Below, piece by piece: positions 29,422 through 39,140 of a DNA stretch of 64,000 nt. The position numbers and the translations under genes were made by a program. Within the stretch, counting starts at the first letter, position 1, and each line of letters begins with the position of its first letter. The notes under the pieces were generated by a model. The model was not told the origin of the DNA, searched no databases, and saw only the letters and a program-made list of their open reading frames with translations. The stretch is from contig JAGYJW010000020.1 of assembly GCA_018401435.1 (NCBI GenBank), positions 45,554 to 109,553 of the forward strand, in the 5' to 3' direction. The DNA is from Deltaproteobacteria bacterium. GTDB taxonomy: Bacteria > Myxococcota_A > UBA796 > UBA2385.

Positions 29422-30414
29422 TTGGCCCTTCTGCTCGGCCTCCTGCTGCTGAGTGGCATCGGCCGCTGGGTCATCGCGCCCCCCTTGTGGCTGATCGCTG
29501 CCCTGACGGTGCTGCCCTGGCTGTGGCTGGGTGGGGCCGCCGCCCTGGTGGTGGGGGCAGGCCTCAGCCGCAGCCGGCGCCTGGCCGCCGCCGGCCTGTT
29601 GGCCGGACTGGTCTTTGTGGGCGTGTGGGTGCGGGCCTGGGCCGCCTGGCCCGATCGATCTGGCAGCGGCGTGCCCCTGCGGGTGATGGAGTGGAATGTG
29701 CAGCGCTTGGGTTGGGAGGACGCCGAAGAGAGCCCCCGCCTGGATTGCGTATCTGCGGAAATCCTCCGCCAGGACCCCGATGTCTTGGCTTTGCTGGAGG
29801 TGACCACCCGCGATGTGCAGCGCCTGTCGGCCCGCTTGGATTTGCAATGTGTGCAGGTGGACTACCGGGGCACGGGCAGCACGGGGCGGGGCGGGCTGGC
29901 GGCCTGCGCCCGGGGAAGCCGCTGGCGCCTGGGTGAGAACCACAGCCGTCGCTTCATCGAAGACATCGACTGGTACTATGTCTTCGCCGAGATGCTGCCC
30001 CTGTCGGCGGGTCCGGACAGCCCGGTCTTCAACCTGGTGACGGTGCACCTGCAGCCCCACGGCCTGCGCCCGGGTCCGCCCACCGAGGTCGTGAGCGACC
30101 ACAACCGCGAGACCCGCGCGCTCTTGGACCGCATGGGCCGCCTGCAGGATCCGACGGTGCTGGCGGGCGACTTCAACAGCGCCCGGGATGCGGCGGTGCA
30201 TGTGCGCTTGCGCCGCAGCCTGGTGGACAGCTGGGAGCAGGCGGGATGGGGGCCGGGTGCCACGGTGCTGGTGGGGGGGCTGCTGCCTTTGCGCATCGAC
30301 TATGTGTATGCCACACCCACTTTCGGGGTGGAGCGAGCCTTCATCCCCGACGTGGATTGTTCAGACCACCGGCCGGTCGTGAGCGATCTGCGCCTGCGGC
30401 CCGCCGCCGATTAG
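29422..30414 (+). CDS. Endonuclease/exonuclease/phosphatase family membrane-anchored protein
   Basis: RVMEWNVQRLGWEDAEE...ALLEVTTRDVQRL...TVLAGDFNSARDAAVHVRLRRSLVDSWEQAG...RIDYVYATPTFGVERAFIPDVDCSDHRPVVSDL. Confidence 0.85.
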   Translation: MALLLGLLLLSGIGRWVIAPPLWLIAALTVLPWLWLGGAAALVVGAGLSRSRRLAAAGLLAGLVFVGVWVRAWAAWPDRSGSGVPLRVMEWNVQRLGWEDAEESPRLDCVSAEILRQDPDVLALLEVTTRDVQRLSARLDLQCVQVDYRGTGSTGRGGLAACARGSRWRLGENHSRRFIEDIDWYYVFAEMLPLSAGPDSPVFNLVTVHLQPHGLRPGPPTEVVSDHNRETRALLDRMGRLQDPTVLAGDFNSARDAAVHVRLRRSLVDSWEQAGWGPGATVLVGGLLPLRIDYVYATPTFGVERAFIPDVDCSDHRPVVSDLRLRPAAD

Positions 30415-30552
30415 TTCAACAATGCGCAAATAGCGCACCGTTGAACCAGTCCAATTCAGGCGGGGGCCCTGCCCCCGCACCGCGCCCAAAGGGCTCTCCC
30501 CCACGGCGTCCTCTTGCGAGGCCGCCGGGCGGCCGGCACATGCGCCGGCCGC

Positions 30553-30586
30553 GTCCAACGAATCGGGAGTCCCGATTCGCTGGACT
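30553..30586. terminator. Hairpin between convergent genes
   Basis: GTCCA-A-CGAATCGGG-AGT-CCCGATTCG-C-TGGAC; 9-bp perfect inner stem plus 5-bp outer stem; no T-tract. Confidence 0.45.
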
Positions 30587-31820
30587 AGAAGAAGCAGCCG
30601 CCGATGCCGCGGTAGGTGGGCACCCGGGCTTCGATCACGTCGCCGCGCACCAGCAGCACCTCGTTGAAGCGCTCCATGGCCTCGCCGGCCTTGGCGGCGC
30701 GGCAGATGACGGGATCGCCGATCATGGGCTTGTTCTGGGGGTCGAGCACCAGGAAGGGCGTCTGCACCTCGCCAAAACCCTCCAAGGCGACGGAGACGAG
30801 GCCGGCCGGCGCCAGCACGGTGGGGCAGCGGTCCATTCCCGGCGGGCCCGACGCGATGAGGCCGCCGCCGGCGCAGGTGATGTGGTCGCTGTCGGAGCTG
30901 CGCACCACCGTCAGGGCGAAGAAGCAGGCGGGCACCAGCTTGAGGTCGCGGTAGCCATCAAAGAGGGTGCCGTTGAGGAAGCCCGAACCGGCGCCGATCT
31001 CGGTGATGGAGGGGTCGGCGCTGGTGCTGCCGAGGCTGCCCGTGCCGCCCCCATTGACCAGGTGCAGCAGGTGGCCGGCTGCTTTGAGGGTCTCGACGGT
31101 GGCGATTCGGCGGTCGGCGACGATGGGCGCGCTGCGCCGCTTGATGACGCGGCGCACCGGGTCGAGCAGGCGGCTGTGGGGGTTGAGGTCCGGCAGGCCG
31201 GCGATCTGGGCCTCGTAGCAGAGCAGGCCCTCCAGGCGCAGGCCCTCGGTCTCGGCCACCTGGTCGGCCAGGGCGCGCACGGCCTCGGAGCTGCGCAGGG
31301 GGCTGCGGCGCACGCCCAGGTGCAGGCCCTCGGTGGGCCGCCAGGACGCGTCCAGGTCGATGCAGACGGGGATCTCGACCCCCGCTGCCCGGGCGGCCTC
31401 GCCCAGGATGCGCAGGTGGTCTGCATCATCGACGGTTGCGACCGCCAGGCGCCCCTGCGCTGCGAGCTGGGCGAAGACCTGGGCCTCGTCCGCCCGGCCC
31501 ACGGGGTAGGCGCAGAGCAGATCGTCAAAACCAAGCTCTGCGAGAAGGGCCGTCTCGTGGGCGCTATAGCTGAGCAGGCCCTGGATCCGGCCCTGCCCGC
31601 GCTCCAGCAGGTGGCGCAGCAAGGCCGGCACCCGCAAGGACTTGGTGGCCACGCGCAGGGTGAGGGTGTCCCCCAGCTTGCCCAGGACGGTGTCGATATT
31701 GGCGTCGAAGGCGTCGAGGTCCACCACGCAGGCGGGCAGGCGCTCGGGGCCCAGCAGGGCCCGCCAGCGGGGGTAGGCGGCATCGACGAGCAGATCGGAC
31801 ATCGGCCCCGTTGTTATCAC
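30585..31820 (-). CDS. Alanine-racemase-like / D-threonine-aldolase-type PLP enzyme
   Basis: CVVDLDAFDANIDTVLGKLGDTLTLRVATKSLRVPALLRHLLERG...LLSYSAHETALLAELGFDDLLCAYPVG. Confidence 0.75.
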   Translation of the reverse strand: MITTGPMSDLLVDAAYPRWRALLGPERLPACVVDLDAFDANIDTVLGKLGDTLTLRVATKSLRVPALLRHLLERGQGRIQGLLSYSAHETALLAELGFDDLLCAYPVGRADEAQVFAQLAAQGRLAVATVDDADHLRILGEAARAAGVEIPVCIDLDASWRPTEGLHLGVRRSPLRSSEAVRALADQVAETEGLRLEGLLCYEAQIAGLPDLNPHSRLLDPVRRVIKRRSAPIVADRRIATVETLKAAGHLLHLVNGGGTGSLGSTSADPSITEIGAGSGFLNGTLFDGYRDLKLVPACFFALTVVRSSDSDHITCAGGGLIASGPPGMDRCPTVLAPAGLVSVALEGFGEVQTPFLVLDPQNKPMIGDPVICRAAKAGEAMERFNEVLLVRGDVIEARVPTYRGIGGCFF

Positions 31821-32518
31821 ATGGGGGCTCCTTCCACCCAGGTCCCTGCGTGTCTCAATCCCTGGATCCCCGATTCCCCCGCCATGCCGCCTTGTGGGCG
31901 CAGGTGCTTCACCAGACCGAGCCCGGGGATCTCGCCCACGACGCGGACCATGTCTTGCGGGTCTACCGTTGGGCCTTGCGGCTGGCCGAGGCCGCCGATG
32001 CGGATCCGGATCTGTGCGGCGCCATGGCCCTGGTTCACGACCTGGTCAACATCCCCAAGGAGCTGGCCAGCCGGCCGCTCGGCGGCGAGGCATCGGCAGA
32101 GGCCAGCCGCGGGCTGCTGACCGCCGCTGGTTATGACGCCCCGGCGGTGGCCCGCTGCGTCGAGGCGGTGCGCACCTCGTCCTGGTCCCGCGGTCTGCCC
32201 CCCACCGCAATTGAAGGTCGTATTCTTCAAGACGCCGATCGGCTGGATGCCATCGGCGCGGTGGGGGCCATGCGCAACTTCGCCTGCGCCCAGGCCATGG
32301 TCAGCCGCGGCACCCCCGGGCGGCTCTATGACCCGGCGGACCCCTTTGCGCAGACTGGGCGGGACCTGGACGATGTGCGCTACGCCCTCGATCACTGGCC
32401 CAAGAAGCTGCTGCGGCTGCGGGCGGGTTTTCACACCGAGGCCGCGCGGGTGGAGGCAGCCCGCCGCCACGCCTTTCTATTGGCATTCCTGGACGAGCTG
32501 CGCCTGGAGCTTGAATAG
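31811..32518 (+). CDS. HD-domain phosphohydrolase
   Basis: HDADHVLRVYRWALRLAEAADADPDLCGAMALVHDLVNIPKE...GRILQDADRLDAIGAVGAMRNF. Confidence 0.85.
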   Translation: MLSHGGSFHPGPCVSQSLDPRFPRHAALWAQVLHQTEPGDLAHDADHVLRVYRWALRLAEAADADPDLCGAMALVHDLVNIPKELASRPLGGEASAEASRGLLTAAGYDAPAVARCVEAVRTSSWSRGLPPTAIEGRILQDADRLDAIGAVGAMRNFACAQAMVSRGTPGRLYDPADPFAQTGRDLDDVRYALDHWPKKLLRLRAGFHTEAARVEAARRHAFLLAFLDELRLELE

Positions 32519-32526
32519 GGTCGGGG

Positions 32527-35500
32527 CTATCGACCGAAGCGCAGGTTCCGGGCGTCGATGCGGTCGCTGGAGGCCCGCAGATCGCCGTCTTTGCCCACCC
32601 GCACCCGGGCGTCGTCCACCTGGGTGCGACCCAGGTCGACCCCGCCGGCCTGGGCGCCCTCCAGGCGCAGGCGCTCGGCTTGGGCATTCAGGCCGTCCTG
32701 GCCGGAATAGGCGACGTTGACGCTGTTGTCGCCTGCGGCCTGGCGGTTGGCCAGGGTCACGGAGCCGGCCTTGCCCGCGTCGATCTTGCCGCTGTTGAAG
32801 GAGACCTGGCCGCTGCCGCTGGCCTGGTCCAGGCGGGCCATCGAGGGTCCAGCGCTGCTGCCGCCGGTGCCGCCCGCCATGGCGGCGCCCAGGGTGGCCA
32901 CATCGGGCACCCGGCTGCCCCGCAGGCCCACCGATTCATTCAGGCTGCCCGTGACATCCTTGTCGAACCAGCCGTTGACATCGGCCTTGGCCTCGCCCTT
33001 CTCGTTGAGGTAGACGCCGTTGGCCGAGGTCCACAGGGGCCCACCCAGGGGGCGCGAGAAGCGGGCGTCGGTGGCGCCGGGCTGGAAGCGACCGTCCCGC
33101 ACGACCACCCGGGCATTGACCGCGGTGCCGGGCTGCACCTTGAGCGCGCCGTATTTGCCGGCGTTGAGGGGCACATTGGCCTTGAGGTTGGCGTCGTCCA
33201 CCCGCGCCGCGGCGGTGGTCATCAGCCGGCCCTTGTCCACGTTGCTTTGTCCGCCGCCGGAGCCGGCCGCGACCGTGGCGCGGGCGTCTTCGGCCACCAG
33301 GCGGTCCAGGCTGCCCGAGACGCCCTGGGGGCCGATGCGGGCCTTGGCGCCGGTGGCGACCCCCTGGCCGAGGGAGGCGCGGGTACCCGCAGCGGTGTAG
33401 CCCAGATCGCTGACCTTTGCCTCTGTCAAAGCGAGGTCGGTGAGCCCGTTCTGCTGCACTCCGGACAGCCCGCTGAGCTGGGCCTGGCCGGCCCGCAGGC
33501 CCGCGCCCATGCGGGCGTCGGTGACGGAGGCGTGGTCCAGGTTGCCGGAGGCCCGGTCGCCGGTCTTGGTGATCCGGGCGCCTTGGCCGTCCAGGCTGGC
33601 GGCGCTGCCTCCCATGCCCGTGATCCGGGTTGCAGACAGGCGCGCGGCCTGGGCGCTGACGCTGTCGTCTTGCATGCCCAGGCTGACGTCGCCCAAGGAG
33701 GCGCTGCTTGCGCCTGCGCCGGTCACCCGGTCGGAGATGCCATCAAAGCGGGCCTCTGTGGCGCCCACCTGCCGCCGCCCCCCCACCAGGCTGGCGCTGA
33801 GGCCGCTGGCGGAGGCGGAGTCCACCCCCAGGCGCCCGGCGATGGAGAGGTCGGCGGCGCCCACCCGGTCCAGGGCGGCGTCCATGGTCTGGCCGTCGAA
33901 GCTGGCGCTGCCGCCGACGGCATCCAGGCGCCCGGCGCGCAGGTTGGGGGAGGAGAAGCCCTCGAGGCCCAGGCTCTCACCCGTGAGGGTGGTGCGCCCG
34001 TCCTGGTTGCGCAGGCCCATCCCAGAGGCCCGGCCGCGCTCGGCGGCGAAGTCGCCCCAGCGCATGTCCCCGGCGTCCAAGGTGGCGACGTCCCCGGTCA
34101 CGCCGTCGGGGCCGAAGCCTGCGCGGGCGCCACGGGCCTCGGCGAAGCGGGCCCCGCCCGTCACCTCGCCATCGCGCAGCGACAGGGCGTCGGCCCGCAG
34201 GCGCGTGGTGGAGACCTGCTGCTGGCCCGGCTTCAGTTGGGCGTCGAGCCCGTCAAAGGCGAGCTGGTCCGCCCGCACCTTGTCGCCGTGCCGGACGCCC
34301 TGCGCGGCGCCCGAACGCGCCCGGACCTGGTGGTCCCCATTCTGGCTGCTGGCGCGGAGCCCCGCGACGGTGGCCGAGTCTACATCGACCTTTCCCGCCA
34401 CCCGCGCCCCGGAGAGGCTGGCCTGATCGGCGCCGGCGGCCAGGCCCTGGGGGCCCAGGCTTGCCGACAAGCCGCTGCCCGAGAGCTGTCCGGCGGAGAT
34501 TCCGTCCATGTTGAGACTGCTGGCTGCGCCGGAGCTTGCCGTCAGCGCGGCGGTCTGACCGTCGTAGCTTGCGCCCAGACCCGAGAGGCTGGCCGAAGAC
34601 AGGCGGCTGCCCGCGCCCGAGAAGTCGGTGATGGAGGCCGCCGTGGCGGTGGCCTTGCCCTGGAGCGCGTCGGGCTTGCGGTCGAAGAAGGGGAGCCCCC
34701 CGCCCGCATTCTGCACATCCACCCGCGCGTCGGTGAGTTGGGCGGCGCCCAAGCGCTGCCCCCCTTGACTTGCGCCCGTGGCCTCTACGCTGCCGGCGGC
34801 GAGGGTTGCAGTCTCACCCGGCTCGCTGACGCTGGCCGAGAGGTCCTTGGCCTGCAGCCGATCGACGGCCACCCCCCGGGCCCGCAGCCCGTCCAGGATG
34901 GCCGACTCCACCGAGAAGCCTGCGATGGTGCCTTCTCCGCCCAGGTCCCCCTTGTCGTCGCTGGCCTGGCCGGTCAGGCCCTCCAGCTGAAGCCGCTCCA
35001 CCGTGACGGGCCCGTCCGCGCCCGTGAAGACCACCGCGCTGGCGTCGAGTCCGGCCACGGTCAGATCGGCGGTGAGCTTGTCCTGGCCGCCCATCTTGCC
35101 GGGCATGCCGCCGCCGGGGTTGGTGAGCACCAGCCGCAGGCCCCGCAGCGACACGGGGCCGGTGCGCAGGCGGTCGGTGTGCACCCCGGCGACCTCGATC
35201 TGTTCCGAGGTGAGGGTGACCTTGCCGGCGCGGTGGTCATAGACCGCCACAACCCGGTTTTCAGCGGCGTTCCGGTCCAGTTGCAGGGCGGCGGCCACCC
35301 GCGCGGGCACCAGGTCCATCAGCTCGTCGAGGTCGGTCTCCACCGTCAGCTGGCGCTTGGACCAGTCGACGTCGAGGTCGCTGGTGGTGGCGACATCCCA
35401 CAGCTCTGCGGCGGTGTCGGCGGCGCCTTGGACAGCATCGCCGACGGCGGTGGCGGCGCTGCTGGCCTTTTCGCCCACCCAGGCGCCGGCCTCCTGGAAC

Positions 35501-35658
35501 CAGCCCCAGAGGCCCTTGGAGGCGGGCTCGGGGGGCGCGATGGCCGCCGCCCGGGCAGCGTTGCCCCGCCCCGACGCCGCGTTTCGCCCGGACCGCCCCG
35601 CCGTTGCGGGGGCGGTGCTGGGGCTGGGCGTTGCATGTCGGCGGCTGCGGCCGGGCAT
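32527..35658 (-). CDS. Giant Ala/Gly/Ser-rich repetitive protein of unknown function
   Basis: 1043 codons open; imperfect repeats of type G(A/L)x(A/G)(S/R)hxGxxAxh...; basic N-terminus. Confidence 0.7.
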   Translation of the reverse strand: MPGRSRRHATPSPSTAPATAGRSGRNAASGRGNAARAAAIAPPEPASKGLWGWFQEAGAWVGEKASSAATAVGDAVQGAADTAAELWDVATTSDLDVDWSKRQLTVETDLDELMDLVPARVAAALQLDRNAAENRVVAVYDHRAGKVTLTSEQIEVAGVHTDRLRTGPVSLRGLRLVLTNPGGGMPGKMGGQDKLTADLTVAGLDASAVVFTGADGPVTVERLQLEGLTGQASDDKGDLGGEGTIAGFSVESAILDGLRARGVAVDRLQAKDLSASVSEPGETATLAAGSVEATGASQGGQRLGAAQLTDARVDVQNAGGGLPFFDRKPDALQGKATATAASITDFSGAGSRLSSASLSGLGASYDGQTAALTASSGAASSLNMDGISAGQLSGSGLSASLGPQGLAAGADQASLSGARVAGKVDVDSATVAGLRASSQNGDHQVRARSGAAQGVRHGDKVRADQLAFDGLDAQLKPGQQQVSTTRLRADALSLRDGEVTGGARFAEARGARAGFGPDGVTGDVATLDAGDMRWGDFAAERGRASGMGLRNQDGRTTLTGESLGLEGFSSPNLRAGRLDAVGGSASFDGQTMDAALDRVGAADLSIAGRLGVDSASASGLSASLVGGRRQVGATEARFDGISDRVTGAGASSASLGDVSLGMQDDSVSAQAARLSATRITGMGGSAASLDGQGARITKTGDRASGNLDHASVTDARMGAGLRAGQAQLSGLSGVQQNGLTDLALTEAKVSDLGYTAAGTRASLGQGVATGAKARIGPQGVSGSLDRLVAEDARATVAAGSGGGQSNVDKGRLMTTAAARVDDANLKANVPLNAGKYGALKVQPGTAVNARVVVRDGRFQPGATDARFSRPLGGPLWTSANGVYLNEKGEAKADVNGWFDKDVTGSLNESVGLRGSRVPDVATLGAAMAGGTGGSSAGPSMARLDQASGSGQVSFNSGKIDAGKAGSVTLANRQAAGDNSVNVAYSGQDGLNAQAERLRLEGAQAGGVDLGRTQVDDARVRVGKDGDLRASSDRIDARNLRFGR

Positions 35659-35730
35659 GGGGCTCCTGGGCGTGCATGGATCATAGCCGCCGCGCGACGG
35701 GTCGACCTTTCAGCCCGGTTACGCCCGGTC

Positions 35731-36976
35731 TCAGCGGATGCGGTCGAGGACGTCGAGCACCTGGGCGATATCGGCCTCGGTGTGGGCGGCGTTGACCTGA
35801 AAGCGGATGGTCTGGTCGCCTTCGGGCACGACCGGATAGTTGAGACCCACCACCAATACCCCATTCTCGGAGAATCCACGCACGAGCTTGCGGGTGCGCT
35901 CGCTGTCGCGCACCATCAGCGGGGTGACCGGATGCACCCCGGGGATGGTCTCCAGGCCCCGCGCGTCGAGGCCCTGGCGGAACTGGGCGATGCGGGCCCG
36001 CAGATGGGCCAGGCGGGCGCGGCCCTCGGGCCCGTCGGCGACGACAAACCAGAGCTCCTCGAACTCAGCCCAGTCCGTCACCCGGAAGGCGAGGGCCCGG
36101 ACCGTGTTGGTCGTGGTCTGGAAGTTGAGCCTTCTGGCGCACGGCCTCGATGACCTCGGGGCTGGCGGAGACGAAGCCGCCATTGACGCCGAAGGCCTTG
36201 CCGAAGGTGCCCACCAGGATGTCGGCCCGCTGGCCGCAGATCTCTTCGGTGCCGCGCCCGGTGTCGCCATAGGCGCCGATGCCGTGGGAGTCGTCCACGA
36301 TGGTGACCAGGCCCTCGTAAAAGCGGTCGCGGTAGGGGGCCAGGATCTGGTGAATCGTGTGGATGGGTGCATAATCGCCGCGCATCGAGAAGACGCCGTC
36401 GAAGATCACCACCACCCGGTCGATGCCGGTGGCGGGGATCGCGTCCAGACAACGCTGCAGGCCAGCCATGTCGTTGTGTTTGAAGATCGCCTTGTTGGCC
36501 GAGGGCACCCGCGCGATGCGCATGGCCCGAATGATGCAGTTGTGGTTCAGCTCGTCGCCGATCCAGAAGGTGCGGTCATTCTGCAGGGCCAGCGCCACGC
36601 CGAGGTTGGTGGTGTAGGCGCTGTTGAAGATCTTGGCCGCCGGGCGACCGGTGAAGCCGGCGATGCGCTCTTCGAGGTCCACATGGGCCTGGAAGGTGCC
36701 GTCGATGAAGCGCACGGCCCCGGGGCCCGCTCCAAAGCGGTGGGTTGCGGCATCGGCGGCTGCGATCACATCGGGGTGGTGGCTGAGCGACAGGTAGCTG
36801 TTGCTATTCATCCGGATGTAGTCGAGATCGGAGCCGGCGAGGCGGTAGCGCGGGCCGCGGCTGCCCTGGGGGGGCAGGTAGTCGACGATGACGCGCTCGG
36901 GGGCCTTGGCGCGGCCCTCCGCCTGCATGGACGCGACCTCGCGGGCCAGGCCCGCGCTCAACCGTTCAAGGGACAT
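35731..36976 (-). CDS. Alpha-oxoamine synthase / glycine C-acetyltransferase-like PLP enzyme (frameshift near 36130)
   Basis: YIRMNSNSYLSLSHHPDVIAAADAATHRFGAGPGAVRFIDGTFQAHVDLEERIAGFTGRPAAKIFNSAYTTNLG...TIVDDSHGIGAYGDTGRGTEE...LVGTFGKAFGVNGGFVSAS. Confidence 0.85.
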
Positions 36977-37068
36977 GGGGACCTCCGGTGGGCCTCCCCC
37001 CTATCGCCGCAGCCGCTTGTGCGGGCAGGCCGCGACGGGTCTATGATGCGCGCCTCCCCGGAGTCCCC

Positions 37069-37629
37069 ATGCGTGCGCGCTTCCTGATCCTCCCCCTGTT
37101 CGCCCTGGCCTGTGTCCCCGACTATGCCGACGACAGCAAGGATGGCAGCGTCGATGGGGCCGATGGCGGCGACGGGGCCGACGGCAGCGACGGGGCCGAT
37201 GGCAGCGACGGCAGCGACGGCACCGATGGCGAGGCGGTCGATGCGGTCTGGGTGGGCAGCCACAGCCTGCTCTTTGCGGTGCAGGCCCCCTGGGGCCTCT
37301 TGTGCGAGGGCGTGGTGGACGTGGGGGTGGACGCCGATGGCATTGGAGATGGCGCCTCGGATTGCCCCATCGAATTCGGTCCGGGTGCGGGCGAGACGGT
37401 GCCCTTCTCGGTGCACATCGAGGTGGCCGGCCTGAGCGACGACGAAGACGTGGACGGCGAGGTCGCGCTGCCCCTGCAGATGGGCGGCGGACCGGGTGGC
37501 GGCGACACGCTGGAGCCCGGGCCCCTGAGCGGGTCGGTGGACAGCGACGGCTTCGACCTGGAATTCGAGATCTCGGGCCTGGGATGGGATGGCTCGGAGT
37601 CCCTCACCGGCACCTTGATCGAGGGCTGA
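37069..37629 (+). CDS. Lipoprotein with (GADGSDG)n linker
   Basis: MRARFLILPLFALACVPDYADDSKDGSVDGADGGDGADGSDGADGSDGSDGTDGEAVDAVWVGSHSLLF. Confidence 0.65.
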   Translation: MRARFLILPLFALACVPDYADDSKDGSVDGADGGDGADGSDGADGSDGSDGTDGEAVDAVWVGSHSLLFAVQAPWGLLCEGVVDVGVDADGIGDGASDCPIEFGPGAGETVPFSVHIEVAGLSDDEDVDGEVALPLQMGGGPGGGDTLEPGPLSGSVDSDGFDLEFEISGLGWDGSESLTGTLIEG

Positions 37630-37713
37630 ACGCCGGGCGCGCCCTGCTGGCACCACCGCCCGCTCGCCGTCGTGCGGCTGGCCTTGCGTGGGGTGGCTCT
37701 CAACTGACGCAGG

Positions 37714-37977
37714 TCAGATCTGCAGCATCCAGGCGGGCAGGCCGTCGCGACGGCTGGCCTCGGCGAGGCTCTGGCGGGGGGCGGGGGCCGCGACCGCAAC
37801 ATAAGGATCATGCACCAGGCGCGCGTTCCGGCCGGCTTCGAAGCCGCTGACCGTGTCTTCGAGAAGTTGCAGAAAGGGGGAGGGCTGCGCGGGGCCCATG
37901 CGGCGTTGGCCGCCGACCGGCGCGTCGTGGGGCTGGGTGGAGAGGCCGAGTCCGACGGCAGAGACGGGCAGGGTCAT
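37714..37977 (-). CDS. Small hypothetical protein
   Basis: 87-codon ORF between annotated genes; no recognised motif. Confidence 0.3.
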   Translation of the reverse strand: MTLPVSAVGLGLSTQPHDAPVGGQRRMGPAQPSPFLQLLEDTVSGFEAGRNARLVHDPYVAVAAPAPRQSLAEASRRDGLPAWMLQI

Positions 37978-38040
37978 GGGGGCCTCCGGCGGTGCACTCC
38001 CGCCTTCGGACGCCGCCGCTGCCCCCTTGACCCGAAGCGA

Positions 38041-39090
38041 TCAACTGGCCTTCAGGCCGCTCAGGATCATCTCGTTGCCCTCAGCGAAGAGGAAGCGCTC
38101 TGCGGTGAAGCCGGCCGCGACCAGGGCGGCCTCCACCTCGTCGGGGCCCAGCAGGCGGTTGCCCTGCACATGCTCCATCAGGTTCTGGAAGGCCATGGAC
38201 CGGCGCCGGGCATCGGTGGCCAGGGTGGCGGTGTCGTCGGGCCAGCGGGGCTCCCAGAAGAGCACCCGGCCGCCGGGGGCCAAGAGACGGTGGATGCGGG
38301 CCATCACCGGCGCGGGATCCGCGCCCCAGACATGGTGCAGGGCGCGGTTCATCACCAGCAGGGCCACCGGCTCGTCCACATCGAAATGCTGCAGATCTCC
38401 CAGCTGGAAGCGCAGGCGATGGGACAAGCCTTCGGCGGCGGCGGCTTGGGTGGCCACCGCGATGCTCTCGGGCACGCTGTCCATGCCCACCCCGGTCAGC
38501 TTGGGGTAGCGGGCCAGCAGCTGGCGCAGGTACCAGCCGCTGCCACAGCCCAGGTCCACCACCAGGCCGCCTTCTTCGCCCACCGCCTGCAAGGCCGGCA
38601 GCGCGGGCAGCACCGCCTGCTGAAAGACCGGACCGCAGCCCACCTCCAACATGGTGCCAAACCAGGGCCCCAGGCTCTCGCATTCGGTGAGAACGGACTC
38701 GCCAGGCCGATCACCGCTGGGCATCAAGGCCGCGGCCCGCTCGGCCATATGGCTGGACAGCACGCTGCCCAGGGCCACCGGCATCAGGCTGCCGGGGGTC
38801 TCGGCCAGAAAGGCCCGGCCCAGCGCGGCCAGGGAGAGCTGGTCCTGATCGCGATCCAGCAGGCCGAATGCGACGGCCGCATCGCTCCAGCGCAGCAGGT
38901 AGGCCAGGTCCGCCCCCGTGGCCTGCTGCAGCTGGGGCAGGTTCTGCGGGCCCGCGGACAGGGCAGCAAAGAGCCGGTTGGTGACGCCGATATAGGCGAG
39001 ATTCAGCATCAGGGCGCCCTGGCTGGCGGCCAGGATCCGGGCCCGCAGGTCGGGGTCGACCGGCGCGGCAGCGGCGGATGGGGATTGCAT
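38041..39090 (-). CDS. SAM-dependent methyltransferase (O-methyltransferase-like, winged-helix N-term)
   Basis: GGLVVDLGCGSGWYLRQLLARYPKLTGVGMDSVPESIAVA...VDEPVALLVMNRALHHVWG...HRLLAPGGRVLFWEPRW. Confidence 0.8.
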   Translation of the reverse strand: MQSPSAAAAPVDPDLRARILAASQGALMLNLAYIGVTNRLFAALSAGPQNLPQLQQATGADLAYLLRWSDAAVAFGLLDRDQDQLSLAALGRAFLAETPGSLMPVALGSVLSSHMAERAAALMPSGDRPGESVLTECESLGPWFGTMLEVGCGPVFQQAVLPALPALQAVGEEGGLVVDLGCGSGWYLRQLLARYPKLTGVGMDSVPESIAVATQAAAAEGLSHRLRFQLGDLQHFDVDEPVALLVMNRALHHVWGADPAPVMARIHRLLAPGGRVLFWEPRWPDDTATLATDARRRSMAFQNLMEHVQGNRLLGPDEVEAALVAAGFTAERFLFAEGNEMILSGLKAS

Positions 39091-39140
39091 GGGGCACCTC
39101 CGGGGTGCCGTCTAATCGGCTGGCCGGCTATGCCGCGACC

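Noticed and set aside
32680-36153. 1157-aa plus-strand ORF
   Set aside because: Antisense of the 1043-aa repeat protein and the oxoamine synthase; no domain signature.
37140-37230. Short GATGGCAGCGACGGG repeats as a CRISPR or regulatory array
   Set aside because: In-frame coding repeats of a D/G/S lipoprotein linker; no spacers.
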